From contig NZ_LZDE01000342.1 of NCBI RefSeq assembly GCF_002009015.1, positions 19,740 to 83,739 on the forward strand: a stretch of 64,000 nt of DNA, written 5' to 3'. Of this stretch, positions 35,248-44,931 are shown piece by piece (position 1 is the first letter of the stretch; every line of letters starts with the position of its first letter). The position numbers were made by a program, and so were the translations under genes. This stretch comes from Microbulbifer mangrovi (GTDB taxonomy: Bacteria; Pseudomonadota; Gammaproteobacteria; Pseudomonadales; Cellvibrionaceae). The notes under the pieces are model-generated. The model worked only from the letters and a program-made list of their open reading frames with translations, searched no databases and was not told where the DNA came from.

Positions 35248-35427
35248 TACTCCTCACTTGTGAGACTAGTGTTGCGCCCAAGCGGGTTAATCGTTGACCA
35301 GTTCAGAAGCTTGTTGCGCCAGATTATGCGCAATATTGCACCCGGAACCTTTGCGCGTTCTGCTGGTCATGCGGCCTCGGGCTATACTCCCATCACGGTC
35401 TCGAAAGCAGTTCCAGTCACTATCTAT

Positions 35428-35766
35428 ATGAAGCGTGTAGTCCCGAGTTCCCTGGTGGTCTGGTTTCTGAACTATGCCCGCAGGCTAAAACATCCACAAT
35501 TATTCAAGTGGATCTGCGCGCTGTTCCTGATTGACCTGATCATTCCCGACCTGATCCCGTTTGTTGACGAAATCCTGTTGGGCCTGGCCACACTCTTTCT
35601 GGCCTCGTGGAAGAAACGCGGTAACGCACCGGAAAATACCAGCGAAAGTGCTGCGGAAACACAAAGTAGCGAAAATAGAAGGGAAAAAGTCGTAACCGGT
35701 CACGCAGAAAAAATGAATGACCAAGAAAACAATTCGACATCCCACGACGGACACGATAAACACTGA
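35428..35766 (+). CDS. Small DUF6116-like membrane protein
   Basis: The 112-residue product begins MKRVVPSSLVVWFLNYARRL and has a hydrophobic hairpin (LFKWICALFLIDLIIPDLIP then FVDEILLGLATLFLASW) with a conserved acidic turn, like DUF6116 proteins of Pseudomonadales. The tail (about 65-112) is hydrophilic, rich in Glu, Ser, Asn and His. ATG 35428 is chosen over the earlier in-frame start at 35260, whose extra sequence is not conserved-looking. Function unknown. Confidence 0.7.
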   Translation: MKRVVPSSLVVWFLNYARRLKHPQLFKWICALFLIDLIIPDLIPFVDEILLGLATLFLASWKKRGNAPENTSESAAETQSSENRREKVVTGHAEKMNDQENNSTSHDGHDKH

Positions 35767-35924
35767 GCAAAATAGGAAGTTCGCACCTTGCCGGTAATAG
35801 GCAGGGCGAAATGACGTTAACGGATAATTTACTCGTTTAACGAAGTACTCCTGGCAAGGAAGTGCCCAGGAGATGTACAACCGGGTAAGTGACTATGGGA
35901 AATAAAGCCAAGGAGGCCAATCCC

Positions 35925-36665
35925 ATGTTTGCGGATAAGTTGTGCATTCTCAGTGACGAAGAACTGGTAAGTCGCTATTGCGATACGCGCGATCACAAGG
36001 CTTTCCAGGAAATCTACCTTCGCTACAAAGACGAGCTGTTTCGCTACTGCGCTCAGATGGTGCCCCATCGCTGCACACAGCTGATGGAAGCGTTCTGGAG
36101 TGTATTCCTGGACACGCCGCCTGAGCTGCAACGGAGACGCCTGAAAAACTGGCTATATATCCGCCTGAACCGATTACTGTGCACACCAGACAAAGATACC
36201 CCCGATACAGACAACCGTTCAGATGATTCCGCCCGTGCTCACGGCGATGCGCTGCACAGCGCCCTGAAAGGATCCGATGTACTGAGGGCGATCCAGCAAC
36301 TCCCCAGAATGCAGCGCAATGTTTTTCTGCTGTTCACCGAATGCGGCCTATCCCTGGCTACGGTCGCGGATATCGAAGGCACTACCCTTGCGCATTGCCG
36401 GGCGATACTGGAAGAAAGCCGCAACAGTATCGAACATGCTCTCTATGGCAGCGCCCGTAAACCTTGGAAATCTGCAGCTACCCTGGCGAAGGAAGCCGAG
36501 GCGCGAGCAGCCGAAGAGAATGCCAACAACAAGGCCACAGAGGAGCGGGTCGACAAGAAGCAAACCGGGCCCCAAAAGCCCCGCGTCACACTTCCCTGGG
36601 GGAAAACATCGAAAGTTGCAGCAGCCTCCCCCGCTACTGCTGATCGTTCTGTAGAGGTAGCTTGA
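35925..36665 (+). CDS. ECF-like RNA polymerase sigma-70 factor with long C-terminal tail
   Basis: The 246-residue protein looks like a divergent ECF sigma factor: region 2 at about 5-85 (LSDEELVSRYCDTRDHKAFQ, YLRYKDELFRYCAQMVPH, MEAFWSVFLDTP) and region 4 at about 120-180 (LRAIQQLPRMQRNVFLLFTE, LSLATVADIEGTT). After about 180 an Ala/Glu/Lys-rich tail of some 65 residues follows, absent from standard ECF factors. ATG 35925 is supported by AAGGAGG 8 bases upstream; earlier in-frame starts lack this. It is two bases from a small one-helix membrane protein, the typical layout of sigma and anti-sigma genes. Confidence 0.75.
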   Translation: MFADKLCILSDEELVSRYCDTRDHKAFQEIYLRYKDELFRYCAQMVPHRCTQLMEAFWSVFLDTPPELQRRRLKNWLYIRLNRLLCTPDKDTPDTDNRSDDSARAHGDALHSALKGSDVLRAIQQLPRMQRNVFLLFTECGLSLATVADIEGTTLAHCRAILEESRNSIEHALYGSARKPWKSAATLAKEAEARAAEENANNKATEERVDKKQTGPQKPRVTLPWGKTSKVAAASPATADRSVEVA

Positions 36666-36667
36666 AC

Positions 36668-37129
36668 ATGTCTAGTAATCAGTGGGAATCGTCCTATCGG
36701 CGGGCCGCGGACAAACTCCACTCTCCACGTACCATCGACGAGAAATTACTCGCCAGTGCCCGCGCCATCAAACCGGTGAAAAAGTTCAACGCGCGCGACA
36801 GCCGACTGCTCTCCAAAGCCGCATCGGGCTTCAGCGCCATCGCCATAGCCATTGCCCTGTTGCACCCGGCCCAGTACCTTGGCGCCACCCCCGGGCAGAT
36901 CGCTCCCCAGGGCAATAACCGCGAACAAGGGCTGGAACGCTACCGCCCCAAGCCCGGCAGAATACGAGCTACAGCCGATGGCTGGCATACGCTGCGTGCC
37001 GAAGTAGAAGCCGGCAGTTATATCCAGCTGTGTTCCCAGTGGCGGCGACAACAGCAGTCGCCCGCAGAGGAGAAGCTACCGGCCGACCTGCAGGCGAAAG
37101 CGAGACAGCACTGCCGACTCCTACCGTAA
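36668..37129 (+). CDS. Small membrane protein, putative sigma-factor partner
   Basis: The 153-residue product has a basic N-terminus, one likely transmembrane helix (about 53-72; SGFSAIAIAIALLHPAQYLG) and an outer domain with two Cys (LCSQW and QHCRLLP). It starts two bases after the sigma factor stop; ATG 36668 is preferred to a TTG at 36662. By position it may be an anti-sigma factor, although I recognise no zinc-finger anti-sigma motif. Confidence 0.6.
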   Translation: MSSNQWESSYRRAADKLHSPRTIDEKLLASARAIKPVKKFNARDSRLLSKAASGFSAIAIAIALLHPAQYLGATPGQIAPQGNNREQGLERYRPKPGRIRATADGWHTLRAEVEAGSYIQLCSQWRRQQQSPAEEKLPADLQAKARQHCRLLP

Positions 37130-37151
37130 GTGCCCACGATAAAAAATCAAC

Positions 37152-37206
37152 ACAGTATTAAAAAAGGGAGTAGCGCCCATGGTGCTACTCCCTTTTTTAA
37201 TACTGT
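37152..37206. terminator. Bidirectional terminator with a 23-bp perfect inverted repeat
   Basis: The arms 37152-37174 and 37184-37206 are perfect complements around a 9-base loop. Each arm includes a GGGAGTAGC-type GC part next to a six-A or six-T run, so it works on both strands. It separates the sigma factor pair from the convergent oxidoreductase operon. Confidence 0.92.
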
Positions 37207-37255
37207 TCACTTACGTCTTGTTAGATCCTGAGAAATACGGGGTGTGATTGCGGTA

Positions 37256-38239
37256 CTAGCCCCGATTCATGGTCAAAACAACCTTGCCCCGGGCCCTGCG
37301 TTCGCCAATCGCCGCAAATGCCTCAGAAAAGTCATCCAGGTCATATATCTCAGTGGTCAACGGCTGCAGTCGCCCCTCCTGCACAAAACCCAGCAACTCG
37401 CTAAAATTCTGCATATTGCCCTTGGGATCACGCGCTGCCCAGCCCCCCCAGTAAATACCGAGAATATCACCGGCTTTCAGGAGAGGAAGGTTCAGGGGTA
37501 GGTTTGGAATATCCCCGGCGGCGAAACCAATCACCAGATAGCGGCCACCCCAGGCGATGGAGCGGTAGGCCTGCTCGGTAAATCCACCACCCACCGGGTC
37601 GTAAATGACATCCGCGCCCTTGCCATCGGTCAGTTCACGAATACGATCCTTGAGGTTTTCGCGGCTGTAGTTGATGGTTTCATCCGCTCCCAGGTCTCGA
37701 CAGAAAGCGAGTTTTTCATCGGTGGACGCACAAGCGATCACCCGCGCGCCCATCAGCTTGCCCAGCTGGATCGCCGTCACGCCCACACCACCCGCAGCGC
37801 CCAGCACGACCAGGGTTTCTCCGGGCTGCAAACGTGCGCGCTGCTTGAATGCATAGTACGACGTGGCATAGGTGATGCAGAAACCCGCCGCCTGCGGAAA
37901 ATCCAGTTCTGCAGGCATTGGCATCAGGAGCTTGTGATCCACGTTGACAGATTCTGCAAAGGCAGCGAGCCCTGGCATGGCAATAACCCTATCGCCTTCC
38001 TTGAAGCCTTTTACTGCTTCTCCGACCTCACGAATGATACCGGCACATTCACCACCCGCGACAAAAGGTAACTCAGGCTTCACCTGATACTTACCCTGAA
38101 CCATCAGGCCGTCAGGGAAGTTCACCCCGGCAGCGTGTACCTCTAGCTGTACCTCGTGGGGTCTTGGAGAACCCAAAGGCCAGTCGCGGACTTTAAGATT
38201 GTCTATCGGGCCAAAGGCCTCACATACCAGTGCTCGCAT
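37256..38239 (-). CDS. NADPH:quinone oxidoreductase-family (MDR) dehydrogenase
   Basis: The 327-residue medium-chain reductase has the GroES-like N-terminal half (VHAAGVNFPDGLMVQGKYQ, LPFVAGGECAGIIREVG) and the NADPH-binding motif LGAAGGVGVTAIQLGK (about 145-160). It lacks the zinc ligands of alcohol dehydrogenases. Relatives reduce quinones or enoyl-CoA/enal substrates. It is the last gene of the leftward acyl-CoA operon, 57 bases after the thiolase, with AAGGAG before the ATG. In that setting an enoyl-thioester or aldehyde reductase role is possible. Confidence 0.85.
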   Translation of the reverse strand: MRALVCEAFGPIDNLKVRDWPLGSPRPHEVQLEVHAAGVNFPDGLMVQGKYQVKPELPFVAGGECAGIIREVGEAVKGFKEGDRVIAMPGLAAFAESVNVDHKLLMPMPAELDFPQAAGFCITYATSYYAFKQRARLQPGETLVVLGAAGGVGVTAIQLGKLMGARVIACASTDEKLAFCRDLGADETINYSRENLKDRIRELTDGKGADVIYDPVGGGFTEQAYRSIAWGGRYLVIGFAAGDIPNLPLNLPLLKAGDILGIYWGGWAARDPKGNMQNFSELLGFVQEGRLQPLTTEIYDLDDFSEAFAAIGERRARGKVVLTMNRG

Positions 38240-38296
38240 GGTTACTCCTTTTATTGGGCGCTACATTTCCGGCGCTATTTTTTTGCGATGCCGCGA

Positions 38297-39478
38297 TCAG
38301 ACCACTTCGAACAGTCCCGCTGCCCCCATACCGCCGCCGACGCACATGGTAACCACCACATACTTGACGCCCCGACGCTTGCCTTCCAGCAGTGCGTGTC
38401 CAACCATCCGCGCTCCACTCATACCATAGGGATGGCCAATGGATATAGCGCCGCCATTAACGTTGAGCTTTTCATTGTCGATACCCAGTTTGTCGCGGCA
38501 GTAAAGTACCTGTACCGCGAAGGCTTCGTTCAACTCCCACAGGCCAATGTCATCTACGGACAGACCAGTGCGCTGCAACAGCTTGGGAATTGCGAATACC
38601 GGGCCAATACCCATTTCGTCGGGCTCACAGCCCGCGACCGCCATGCCCCGGTATATCCCCAGAGGGTTCAGGTTGCGCTGTTCGGCAAGTTTACCGTCCA
38701 TCAGTACCATGGCCGCAGCGCCGTCGGAGAGCTGCGAAGCATTACCCGCAGTGATGACACCATTATCCCGGACCGGGTTCAGGCTACGCAGACCGTCGAT
38801 GGTTGTAGACGGGCGATTGCCTTCATCCATGCTCAGGGTCACTTCCTGTTCTGACTGTTCTCCGGTTTCCTTGTTCACCACGATCTTGTTACAGGTGACC
38901 GGGACAATTTCATCGGCGAACAGACCTGCCTGCTGTGCGGCCGCAGTGCGCATCTGGGATTGCAGGGAATACTCGTCCTGCAGATCGCGACTGATACCAT
39001 AGCGCTTGGCAACCACTTCTGCGGTATCGATCATCGGCAGGTAGATATCCGGGTGCATGGAGAGCAGCGTGGGATCCGCTACGCGGAAGCTGTTCATCTG
39101 CTGATTCTGAACCAGGGAAATGGACTCCATACCACCGGCAAGGGTTACCGGCACACCATCCTGGGTGATCTGCTTGGCCGCGGTTGCTATGGCCATCAGG
39201 CCGGAGGAACACTGACGATCGATGGTCATACCGGCAACGGTTGTCGGCAGGCCTGCGCGCAGCGCAATCTGGCGGGCGACATTGGTGCCGGTGGTTCCCT
39301 GCTGCAGGGCCACACCAAACACGCAATCGTCAATCTCGCCAGCATCGACACCGGCGCGCTCAACCGCAGCGCTCACTGCGTGCGCGGCCAGGCTCGGTCC
39401 TTCAATATTATTGAATGCACCGCGGTAGGCTTTACCGATGGGGGTACGGGCGGTGGATACGATGACTGCTTCTTTCAT
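38297..39478 (-). CDS. Acetyl-CoA C-acyltransferase (thiolase)
   Basis: The 393-residue thiolase splits 3-ketoacyl-CoA with CoA. The nucleophile is Cys90 in [10 protein letters not shown]; the other active-site motifs are [16 protein letters not shown] (His) and TMCVGGGMG (Cys) near the C-terminus. It carries a strong AGGAG before ATG 39478 and is followed by the MDR gene. It supplies the last step of beta-oxidation for this cluster. Confidence 0.93.
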   Translation of the reverse strand: MKEAVIVSTARTPIGKAYRGAFNNIEGPSLAAHAVSAAVERAGVDAGEIDDCVFGVALQQGTTGTNVARQIALRAGLPTTVAGMTIDRQCSSGLMAIATAAKQITQDGVPVTLAGGMESISLVQNQQMNSFRVADPTLLSMHPDIYLPMIDTAEVVAKRYGISRDLQDEYSLQSQMRTAAAQQAGLFADEIVPVTCNKIVVNKETGEQSEQEVTLSMDEGNRPSTTIDGLRSLNPVRDNGVITAGNASQLSDGAAAMVLMDGKLAEQRNLNPLGIYRGMAVAGCEPDEMGIGPVFAIPKLLQRTGLSVDDIGLWELNEAFAVQVLYCRDKLGIDNEKLNVNGGAISIGHPYGMSGARMVGHALLEGKRRGVKYVVVTMCVGGGMGAAGLFEVV

Positions 39479-39505
39479 GGGAATTCTCCTGAGTGTTGGT
39501 CGCGA

Positions 39506-40432
39506 TCAGCCGTCGAGCTTGACGCCCGTGCCCTGTGCCGCCTTCTGGATAAACTTGACCGTCTGATTGAGGCCACCCACAAGTTCCTGCTGACCGCGTT
39601 CATCGGCGATCGCATCCAGGTTGGCGAGCACGTTCTCCGCAGTCTGCTGCTCTGGAGGCAGGTAGATACCTTCGGTCTCCAGAATACGCGCCTTGGCGAA
39701 GGCACCAGCACCCGCACAGAGGATAAACCGATTAGGAGCATCGTCCGCTACCAGTGCAATCAGCCCGGCGGTGACAGATTCCGGGGTCAGCAGTTCCAGC
39801 GCTTTTGGATCGGGAATAATGTCCTCGGTCATACGGGTGGCCGCCGTCGGGGACAGGCAGTTGACTTTAATGCCGTACTTTTCCCCCTCGAGACACAGGG
39901 TGTTCATCAGGCCAACCACGCCGGTTTTTGCCGCGCCGTAGTTGGACTGGCCGAAGTTACCGTAAAGCCCGGAAGAAGAGGTGGTCATCACGATCCGTCC
40001 ATACTGCTGCTCGCGCATGATCTCCCACACGGCCTTGGTGCAGTTGACCGACCCCATCAGGTGAACATTCACCACCAGATTGAAATCATCGATCGGCGCT
40101 TTGGCAAAGGACTTGTCCCGCAGGATACCGGCGTTATTGACCAGAATATCTACACGGCCCCAGCGCTCCGCGGCATCCTTGACCATGTCCTGAACCTGCT
40201 GGTAATCGGTCACATTGGCACCGTTGGCGATCGCCTCTCCGCCTGCGGCTTCAATTTCTGCAACCACCGATTCCGCCGCGGTCAACGAACCGCCAGAGCC
40301 ATCTCGTGCACCGCCAAGATCATTGACCACCACTTTAGCTCCGCGGCGCGCCAGCTCGAGCGCGTGGGATCGGCCGAGGCCATTACCGGCACCGGTGACG
40401 ATGGCCACCTTACCTTCGAATGAAATAGACAT
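39506..40432 (-). CDS. SDR 3-hydroxyacyl-CoA dehydrogenase (MFE-2 type)
   Basis: The 308-residue short-chain dehydrogenase has the cofactor motif TGAGNGLGRS, NDLGGARDG, the NNAG motif and the catalytic Tyr/Lys in YGAAK. This pattern, with the long insert after the second strand, is that of the dehydrogenase part of peroxisomal multifunctional enzyme 2. ATG 40432 is chosen over an upstream start at 40450. It would oxidise the hydroxyacyl-CoA made by the MaoC hydratase encoded just upstream. Confidence 0.87.
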   Translation of the reverse strand: MSISFEGKVAIVTGAGNGLGRSHALELARRGAKVVVNDLGGARDGSGGSLTAAESVVAEIEAAGGEAIANGANVTDYQQVQDMVKDAAERWGRVDILVNNAGILRDKSFAKAPIDDFNLVVNVHLMGSVNCTKAVWEIMREQQYGRIVMTTSSSGLYGNFGQSNYGAAKTGVVGLMNTLCLEGEKYGIKVNCLSPTAATRMTEDIIPDPKALELLTPESVTAGLIALVADDAPNRFILCAGAGAFAKARILETEGIYLPPEQQTAENVLANLDAIADERGQQELVGGLNQTVKFIQKAAQGTGVKLDG

Positions 40433-40483
40433 GGTTCTCTCCGTTAACACTATTATCGAATATTCTTTTCAGATTGCTGTTTC

Positions 40484-40942
40484 TCAGACAAATTGCATCA
40501 CCAACCATTCGGCGATCAATGCGGGCTTGTCCTCGCCCTCGATTTCCACAGTGACTTCCATCTTGATCTGAAACTGACCCGGCTTTTTTTCCATGATATC
40601 GAGCACCTTTGCGCGCGCCCGCACCCGCTGGTTCACTTTCACGGGATTGATAAACCGGACTTTATCCAGGCCGTAATTCACTCCCATTTTCACCCCTTCC
40701 AGGGCTACATGGAGTTGCTCCGCAAAATAGGAAAGCAGCGAAAGTGAGAGGAAGCCGTGGGCGATGGTAGTGCCAAATGGCGATTTCGCGGCTGCTTCCG
40801 GGTCCACATGAATAAACTGATGATCCAGCGTGCAATCGGCGAATTTATTGATTCGATCCTGGTCAACCTGGAACCAATCCGTGGCATCGGTTTCCATGCC
40901 AATCGCGCTGGCAAAGTCCTGTGGTTTTATACTTATCGACAT
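40484..40942 (-). CDS. MaoC-like enoyl-CoA hydratase (hotdog fold)
   Basis: The 152-residue product is a MaoC/R-hydratase-type protein. DHQFIHVDPEAA and SPFGTTIAHGFLSLSLL contain the hydratase Asp/His pair and surrounding motif. It hydrates trans-2-enoyl-CoA to 3-hydroxyacyl-CoA. Placed between two SDR genes in one operon, it forms with the MFE-2-type SDR a split version of multifunctional enzyme 2. Confidence 0.88.
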   Translation of the reverse strand: MSISIKPQDFASAIGMETDATDWFQVDQDRINKFADCTLDHQFIHVDPEAAAKSPFGTTIAHGFLSLSLLSYFAEQLHVALEGVKMGVNYGLDKVRFINPVKVNQRVRARAKVLDIMEKKPGQFQIKMEVTVEIEGEDKPALIAEWLVMQFV

Positions 40943-40968
40943 TGATCTCTCTCCCTATCAATTTTTAA

Positions 40969-41763
40969 CTAGAATGCGGAAACACCACCGTCCACAGCGA
41001 GGGACTGGCCTGTCACGTAGCTCAGTGCCGGCGAGCAGAGCATCACCATTGCGCTGACCACCTCCTCGGGCTTGCCGAGGCGTTTCATCGGGCTACCCGC
41101 GGCAAAAATAGAGTGCACCTGCTCCACCGTGGCACCCTCGGGTGCCTGCATATCGGTAATCATTGGAGTCAGGGTGTAGAAAGGACAAACCGCATTCACA
41201 CGCACGTTATGGCGCGCGTATTCCACTGCGGCGGTACGAGTCAGGCCGATCACGGAATGCTTGGCACCGGCATAAGATGAAGCCTTGGGCGCGCCACCAA
41301 GTCCAGCCATGGAACTCACATTGAGGATGATCCCCCCGCCCTGGCTACGCATCAGTTTCAGCTGATGCTTCATGCCAAAGAACACCCCTTTCACATTAAC
41401 GCGGTGTTGTAGATCAAGGGTTTCTTCTTCCACGTCTTCAAAATACTGCATGGGCGGCGCGATACCCGCGTTGTTTACCGCAATATCCAGACGCCCGAAG
41501 TTTTCCCGGGCCAGCGCTACCATCGAGGCACAATCGGTTTCCGAGGACACATCACAGGCCACTGCCTGTACGGACACTCCCAGGGAAGACAGTTTTTCCA
41601 CCACGGAATCAAGTCCCGCCTCGTTGATATCCCCCAGTACCAGGCTTGCGCCCCGGCGCCCCAGTTCTTCTGCGAGCAACGCACCGAATCCACTGGCCGC
41701 ACCGGTAATCAGCGCTACTTTGTCGGAAAAGTCGAGCAACGGATCAAGATTGAATTCTGCCAT
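40969..41763 (-). CDS. Short-chain dehydrogenase/reductase
   Basis: The 264-residue SDR has TGAASGFGALLAEELG, NNAG, catalytic YAGAK and the C-terminal TGQSLAVDGG typical of classical SDRs. ATG 41763 lies 2 bases after the upstream SDR stop, so they are coupled; an upstream extension to 41811 would overlap that gene and is not used. Substrate probably an acyl-CoA or hydroxyacid; not determined. Confidence 0.88.
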   Translation of the reverse strand: MAEFNLDPLLDFSDKVALITGAASGFGALLAEELGRRGASLVLGDINEAGLDSVVEKLSSLGVSVQAVACDVSSETDCASMVALARENFGRLDIAVNNAGIAPPMQYFEDVEEETLDLQHRVNVKGVFFGMKHQLKLMRSQGGGIILNVSSMAGLGGAPKASSYAGAKHSVIGLTRTAAVEYARHNVRVNAVCPFYTLTPMITDMQAPEGATVEQVHSIFAAGSPMKRLGKPEEVVSAMVMLCSPALSYVTGQSLAVDGGVSAF

Positions 41764-41765
41764 GA

Positions 41766-42542
41766 TTACAGCCCCCCACATGCGGTGAGCCCACCGTCTA
41801 CAACCACACACTCACCGTTGGTATAGCTACCCGCGTCGGACACCAGATACAGTACGGTACCCGCCATTTCTTCCGGTTCCGCATGGCGGTGCATGGGAAT
41901 ATGACTCACCGCGGTGTTGTAGATTTCTTCATGACTAAACAGCGCACCGGCGAATTTGGTTTTTGTCAGACCCGGCAGCAACGCATTGACACGTATATTG
42001 AACTGCGCGCACTCCTTGGCAAACGCCTTGGTCATATTGACCACGGCGGCCTTGGTGATGGAGTAAATACCCTGCCCTACACCGGGTTGCAGCGCATTGA
42101 TTGAGGCGGTATTAACAATGCAACCACCGCCGTTTTCGCGCATCAGCTTGCCCGCCTCGACGGACATGAAAAAGTACCCGCGAATGTTGACCGCAACGGT
42201 CTTCTCGAAGGCACCGAGATCAGTATCAAGAATATGTCCGAAGTACGGATTGGTCGCAGCATTGTTCACCAGAATATCCAGCTTGCCGTAATGATCGCGG
42301 ATATGGGCAAAGACTTGCGCAATATCGTCCAAGTTGCCGATATGACACGGCAGCGCTTCCGCCTTGCCACCTGCTTCGTTAATTGCGTCCGCTACCGCCT
42401 GACAGCCCTCGATCTTGCGGCTGGAAACCAGCACATGGGCCCCCTGCTCTGCCAACAGTTTGGCGATAGCCTCACCAATACCACGGCTGGCACCGGTCAC
42501 CAGGGCAATTTTTCCACTCAGGTCAAACAGATTAGTCGCCAT
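41766..42542 (-). CDS. Short-chain dehydrogenase/reductase
   Basis: The 258-residue classical SDR shows TGASRGIGEAIAKLLAEQG, NNAATNPYFG, catalytic YSITK and NGECVVVDGG. ATG 42542 has GGGAG 7-8 bases upstream; the ORF extension into the preceding kinase gene is not used. NNAATNP-type SDRs are frequent in acyl-CoA gene clusters. Exact substrate unknown. Confidence 0.88.
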   Translation of the reverse strand: MATNLFDLSGKIALVTGASRGIGEAIAKLLAEQGAHVLVSSRKIEGCQAVADAINEAGGKAEALPCHIGNLDDIAQVFAHIRDHYGKLDILVNNAATNPYFGHILDTDLGAFEKTVAVNIRGYFFMSVEAGKLMRENGGGCIVNTASINALQPGVGQGIYSITKAAVVNMTKAFAKECAQFNIRVNALLPGLTKTKFAGALFSHEEIYNTAVSHIPMHRHAEPEEMAGTVLYLVSDAGSYTNGECVVVDGGLTACGGL

Positions 42543-42582
42543 AAATTTCTCCCAACAATCGTTGTAATTATCTGATTCTTCG

Positions 42583-43650
42583 TTAACTTTCGTTTTCGAT
42601 AACATCCAGCGCCATCATCGCCAGAGGCTCGACCAGAGCACCAAGCGCCGCTGCATTTTTGCTCGACGCGTTGCCGTCATGAGCGCGCTTGGCGACCCCC
42701 TGAATAATCGCCGCAAGACGGAAAAAACTGAACGCGAGATAGAACGCCCAGTTATCAATCCGCTCAATACCCATGCGATCGCAGTAGCGCGAGACATATT
42801 CCTGCTCCGAGGGAATACCCAGGCTTTTGCAATCCACGTTCATTAACCCGGAGATATTTCCGCTATTGGCAGGCATACGCAGCTGCATACACTGGTAGGC
42901 GAGGTCTGCAAACGGATGCCCCAGGGTGGAGAGTTCCCAGTCCAGCACCGCGATAGCGCGGGACTCGGTCGGGTGGAACATGATGTTGTCCAGCCGGTAG
43001 TCCCCGTGTACCAGTGACATGCGGCCATCATCTTCTGGCAAATGGTCTCCCAACCATTGAATCAGCTGATCCATAGCAGTAATCAGCTGCAATTCCGATG
43101 CGCGGTACTGTCCCTGCCAGCGACCAAACTGCCGCTCAAAATAGTTTCCGGGGCGGCCGTAATCGGCAAGACCCACTGCGTCGAGATTTACCGAATGCAG
43201 TGCCGCCAGTACCCGACTCATTTCCTCGTAAAACGCGCTGCGCTGGGCGTTGTCCAGCTCTGGCAGAGCGGCGTCCCAGAAAATACGTCCCTCGCAGTAC
43301 TCCATCAGGTAAAACATGGAGCCGATCACATCGCGGTCTTCACACAGGTGTACGACCTTGGGAACCGGCACATCGGTGCCAGCCAGTGCACGCATCACGC
43401 GGAATTCCCTGTCCACCGCGTGTGCGGATTTGAGCAACTTTCCGGGCGGCTGGCGGCGCAGTACATAGGTTTCCGCGCCCGTCTCCAGCTTGAACGTGGG
43501 ATTAGATTGTCCACCGGAAAATTTTTCAGCACTTTTTATCGGGCCGGAGAAGTCCGGCACATTGCGCATCAGATATTCCCGCAAGCGTTCGGTATCCAGC
43601 TGATCTACCGAGGACTGCTGTGGCGCGGATTTTTGCTCTACCTCCGACAT
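42583..43650 (-). CDS. APH-family kinase, ACAD10/11 kinase-like
   Basis: This 355-residue phosphotransferase has the ATP loop FSGGQSNPTFKLE, the catalytic loop LVHGDYRLDNIMFHP and the metal-binding VLDWELSTLGHPFADL. The sequence is of the subgroup fused to acyl-CoA dehydrogenase in ACAD10/11, which phosphorylates 4-hydroxyacyl-CoA. Its ATG directly follows the acyl-CoA dehydrogenase stop (TGAATG), the strongest coupling in the operon. I infer that the two act together as a split ACAD11. LvaA of Pseudomonas putida is a known bacterial counterpart. Confidence 0.85.
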   Translation of the reverse strand: MSEVEQKSAPQQSSVDQLDTERLREYLMRNVPDFSGPIKSAEKFSGGQSNPTFKLETGAETYVLRRQPPGKLLKSAHAVDREFRVMRALAGTDVPVPKVVHLCEDRDVIGSMFYLMEYCEGRIFWDAALPELDNAQRSAFYEEMSRVLAALHSVNLDAVGLADYGRPGNYFERQFGRWQGQYRASELQLITAMDQLIQWLGDHLPEDDGRMSLVHGDYRLDNIMFHPTESRAIAVLDWELSTLGHPFADLAYQCMQLRMPANSGNISGLMNVDCKSLGIPSEQEYVSRYCDRMGIERIDNWAFYLAFSFFRLAAIIQGVAKRAHDGNASSKNAAALGALVEPLAMMALDVIENES

Positions 43651-44865
43651 TCAACCCTCCTTCGCCGCGTAGGCCGCAGCGAGGTTGCGTCCCAGCTGCA
43701 TCATGTGCACCTGGTCCGGACCATCCGCCAGGCGGATTGTGCGCGCGTAGCTATACGCCCGCCCCAGATGGAAGTCCTGCCCAAGACCGGCGGCACCATG
43801 TATCTGGATCGCGCGATCAATCACGTTGCAGGCCATCTGTGGTGCTACAACCTTGATCATGGCAATCAGGTCGCGCGCCGCCTTGTTGCCATAACGATCC
43901 ATCTGGTCCGCGGCTTTCAGGGTGAGTAGCCGCGCCTGTTCAATTTCACAGGCAGAGCGGGCGATATCTTCCCGCACGGAGCCCTGCTTAATCATCGGAC
44001 GACCGAATACAATACGCTCCTCAGCGCGCTTGGACATAGCCTCGAGTGCGCGCTGGGCCTGTCCGATCAATCGCATACAATGGTGAATACGACCGGGGCC
44101 GAGACGTCCCTGGGCAATTTCAAAACCGCGCCCCTCACCGAGGATCAGGTTTTCTTTCGGCACCCGCACATTGTCGAAAATGATCTCCGCATGCCCTTCC
44201 GGTGCATCGTCATAGCCGAACACCGTCATCGGACGAACCACCTTCACACCCGGTGTATTCATTGGCACCAGAATCTGCGATTGCTGGCGATAGCGGTCTT
44301 CGCTATCCGGTGCGGTTTTACCCATCACGATCATGATTTCACAGCGATGATTCATGGCCCCGCTGATGTAGAATTTGTGCCCGTTGATCACGTAGTCATC
44401 GCCATCGCGGACAATCTCGGTTTCAATATTGGTCGCGTCACTGGAAGCAACCTTGGGTTCGGTCATCGCAAATGCGGAGCGAATATTCCCTTCCAGCAAC
44501 GGCCTTAGCCAGCGGTCCTGTTGCTCTGGCGACCCGTATTGGGTGAGCACCTCCATATTGCCGGTGTCCGGCGCGCTGCAATTGAAAACCTCGGAGGAAA
44601 ACAGCACTTTGCCCATTTCTTCGGCCAAAGGGGCATATTCAAGATTCGTCAGGCCAGCGCCAAATTTTTCATCCGGTAAAAACAGGTTCCACAATCCCGC
44701 ATCTTTCGCTTTACGCTTCAGGGTTTCCATCACTGGGGGCTCACCCCAGCGGTCCTGTTCGAGCTGTTCGTAGTAGGTGTTTTCTGCGGGGATGACTTCC
44801 TCCGCGATAAAGGCTTTCAGGCGCTGCAGGAGTCCCTGCACTTTTTCGGAGTATTCAAAGTTCAT
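43651..44865 (-). CDS. Acyl-CoA dehydrogenase, ACAD10/11-like
   Basis: The 404-residue flavoprotein has the FAD/substrate stretches [15 protein letters not shown] and [38 protein letters not shown] and the C-terminal [13 protein letters not shown]. This variant is closest to the dehydrogenase part of ACAD10/11. ATG 44865 is used. It directly precedes and is coupled to the APH-family kinase gene. Together they could turn 4-hydroxyacyl-CoA into 2-enoyl-CoA through a phosphorylated intermediate. Confidence 0.9.
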   Translation of the reverse strand: MNFEYSEKVQGLLQRLKAFIAEEVIPAENTYYEQLEQDRWGEPPVMETLKRKAKDAGLWNLFLPDEKFGAGLTNLEYAPLAEEMGKVLFSSEVFNCSAPDTGNMEVLTQYGSPEQQDRWLRPLLEGNIRSAFAMTEPKVASSDATNIETEIVRDGDDYVINGHKFYISGAMNHRCEIMIVMGKTAPDSEDRYRQQSQILVPMNTPGVKVVRPMTVFGYDDAPEGHAEIIFDNVRVPKENLILGEGRGFEIAQGRLGPGRIHHCMRLIGQAQRALEAMSKRAEERIVFGRPMIKQGSVREDIARSACEIEQARLLTLKAADQMDRYGNKAARDLIAMIKVVAPQMACNVIDRAIQIHGAAGLGQDFHLGRAYSYARTIRLADGPDQVHMMQLGRNLAAAYAAKEG

Positions 44866-44931
44866 GGCTAACTCTTTTCTCTCTGCATTCTTATCAGGGC
44901 TGTTTCCGTCCGCGATCGCTTGGCGATCCAC

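Noticed and set aside
38960..40423. 487-codon open frame on the plus strand
   Set aside because: Antisense over thiolase and SDR genes; no family features, high Arg/His/Gln as in shadow frames.
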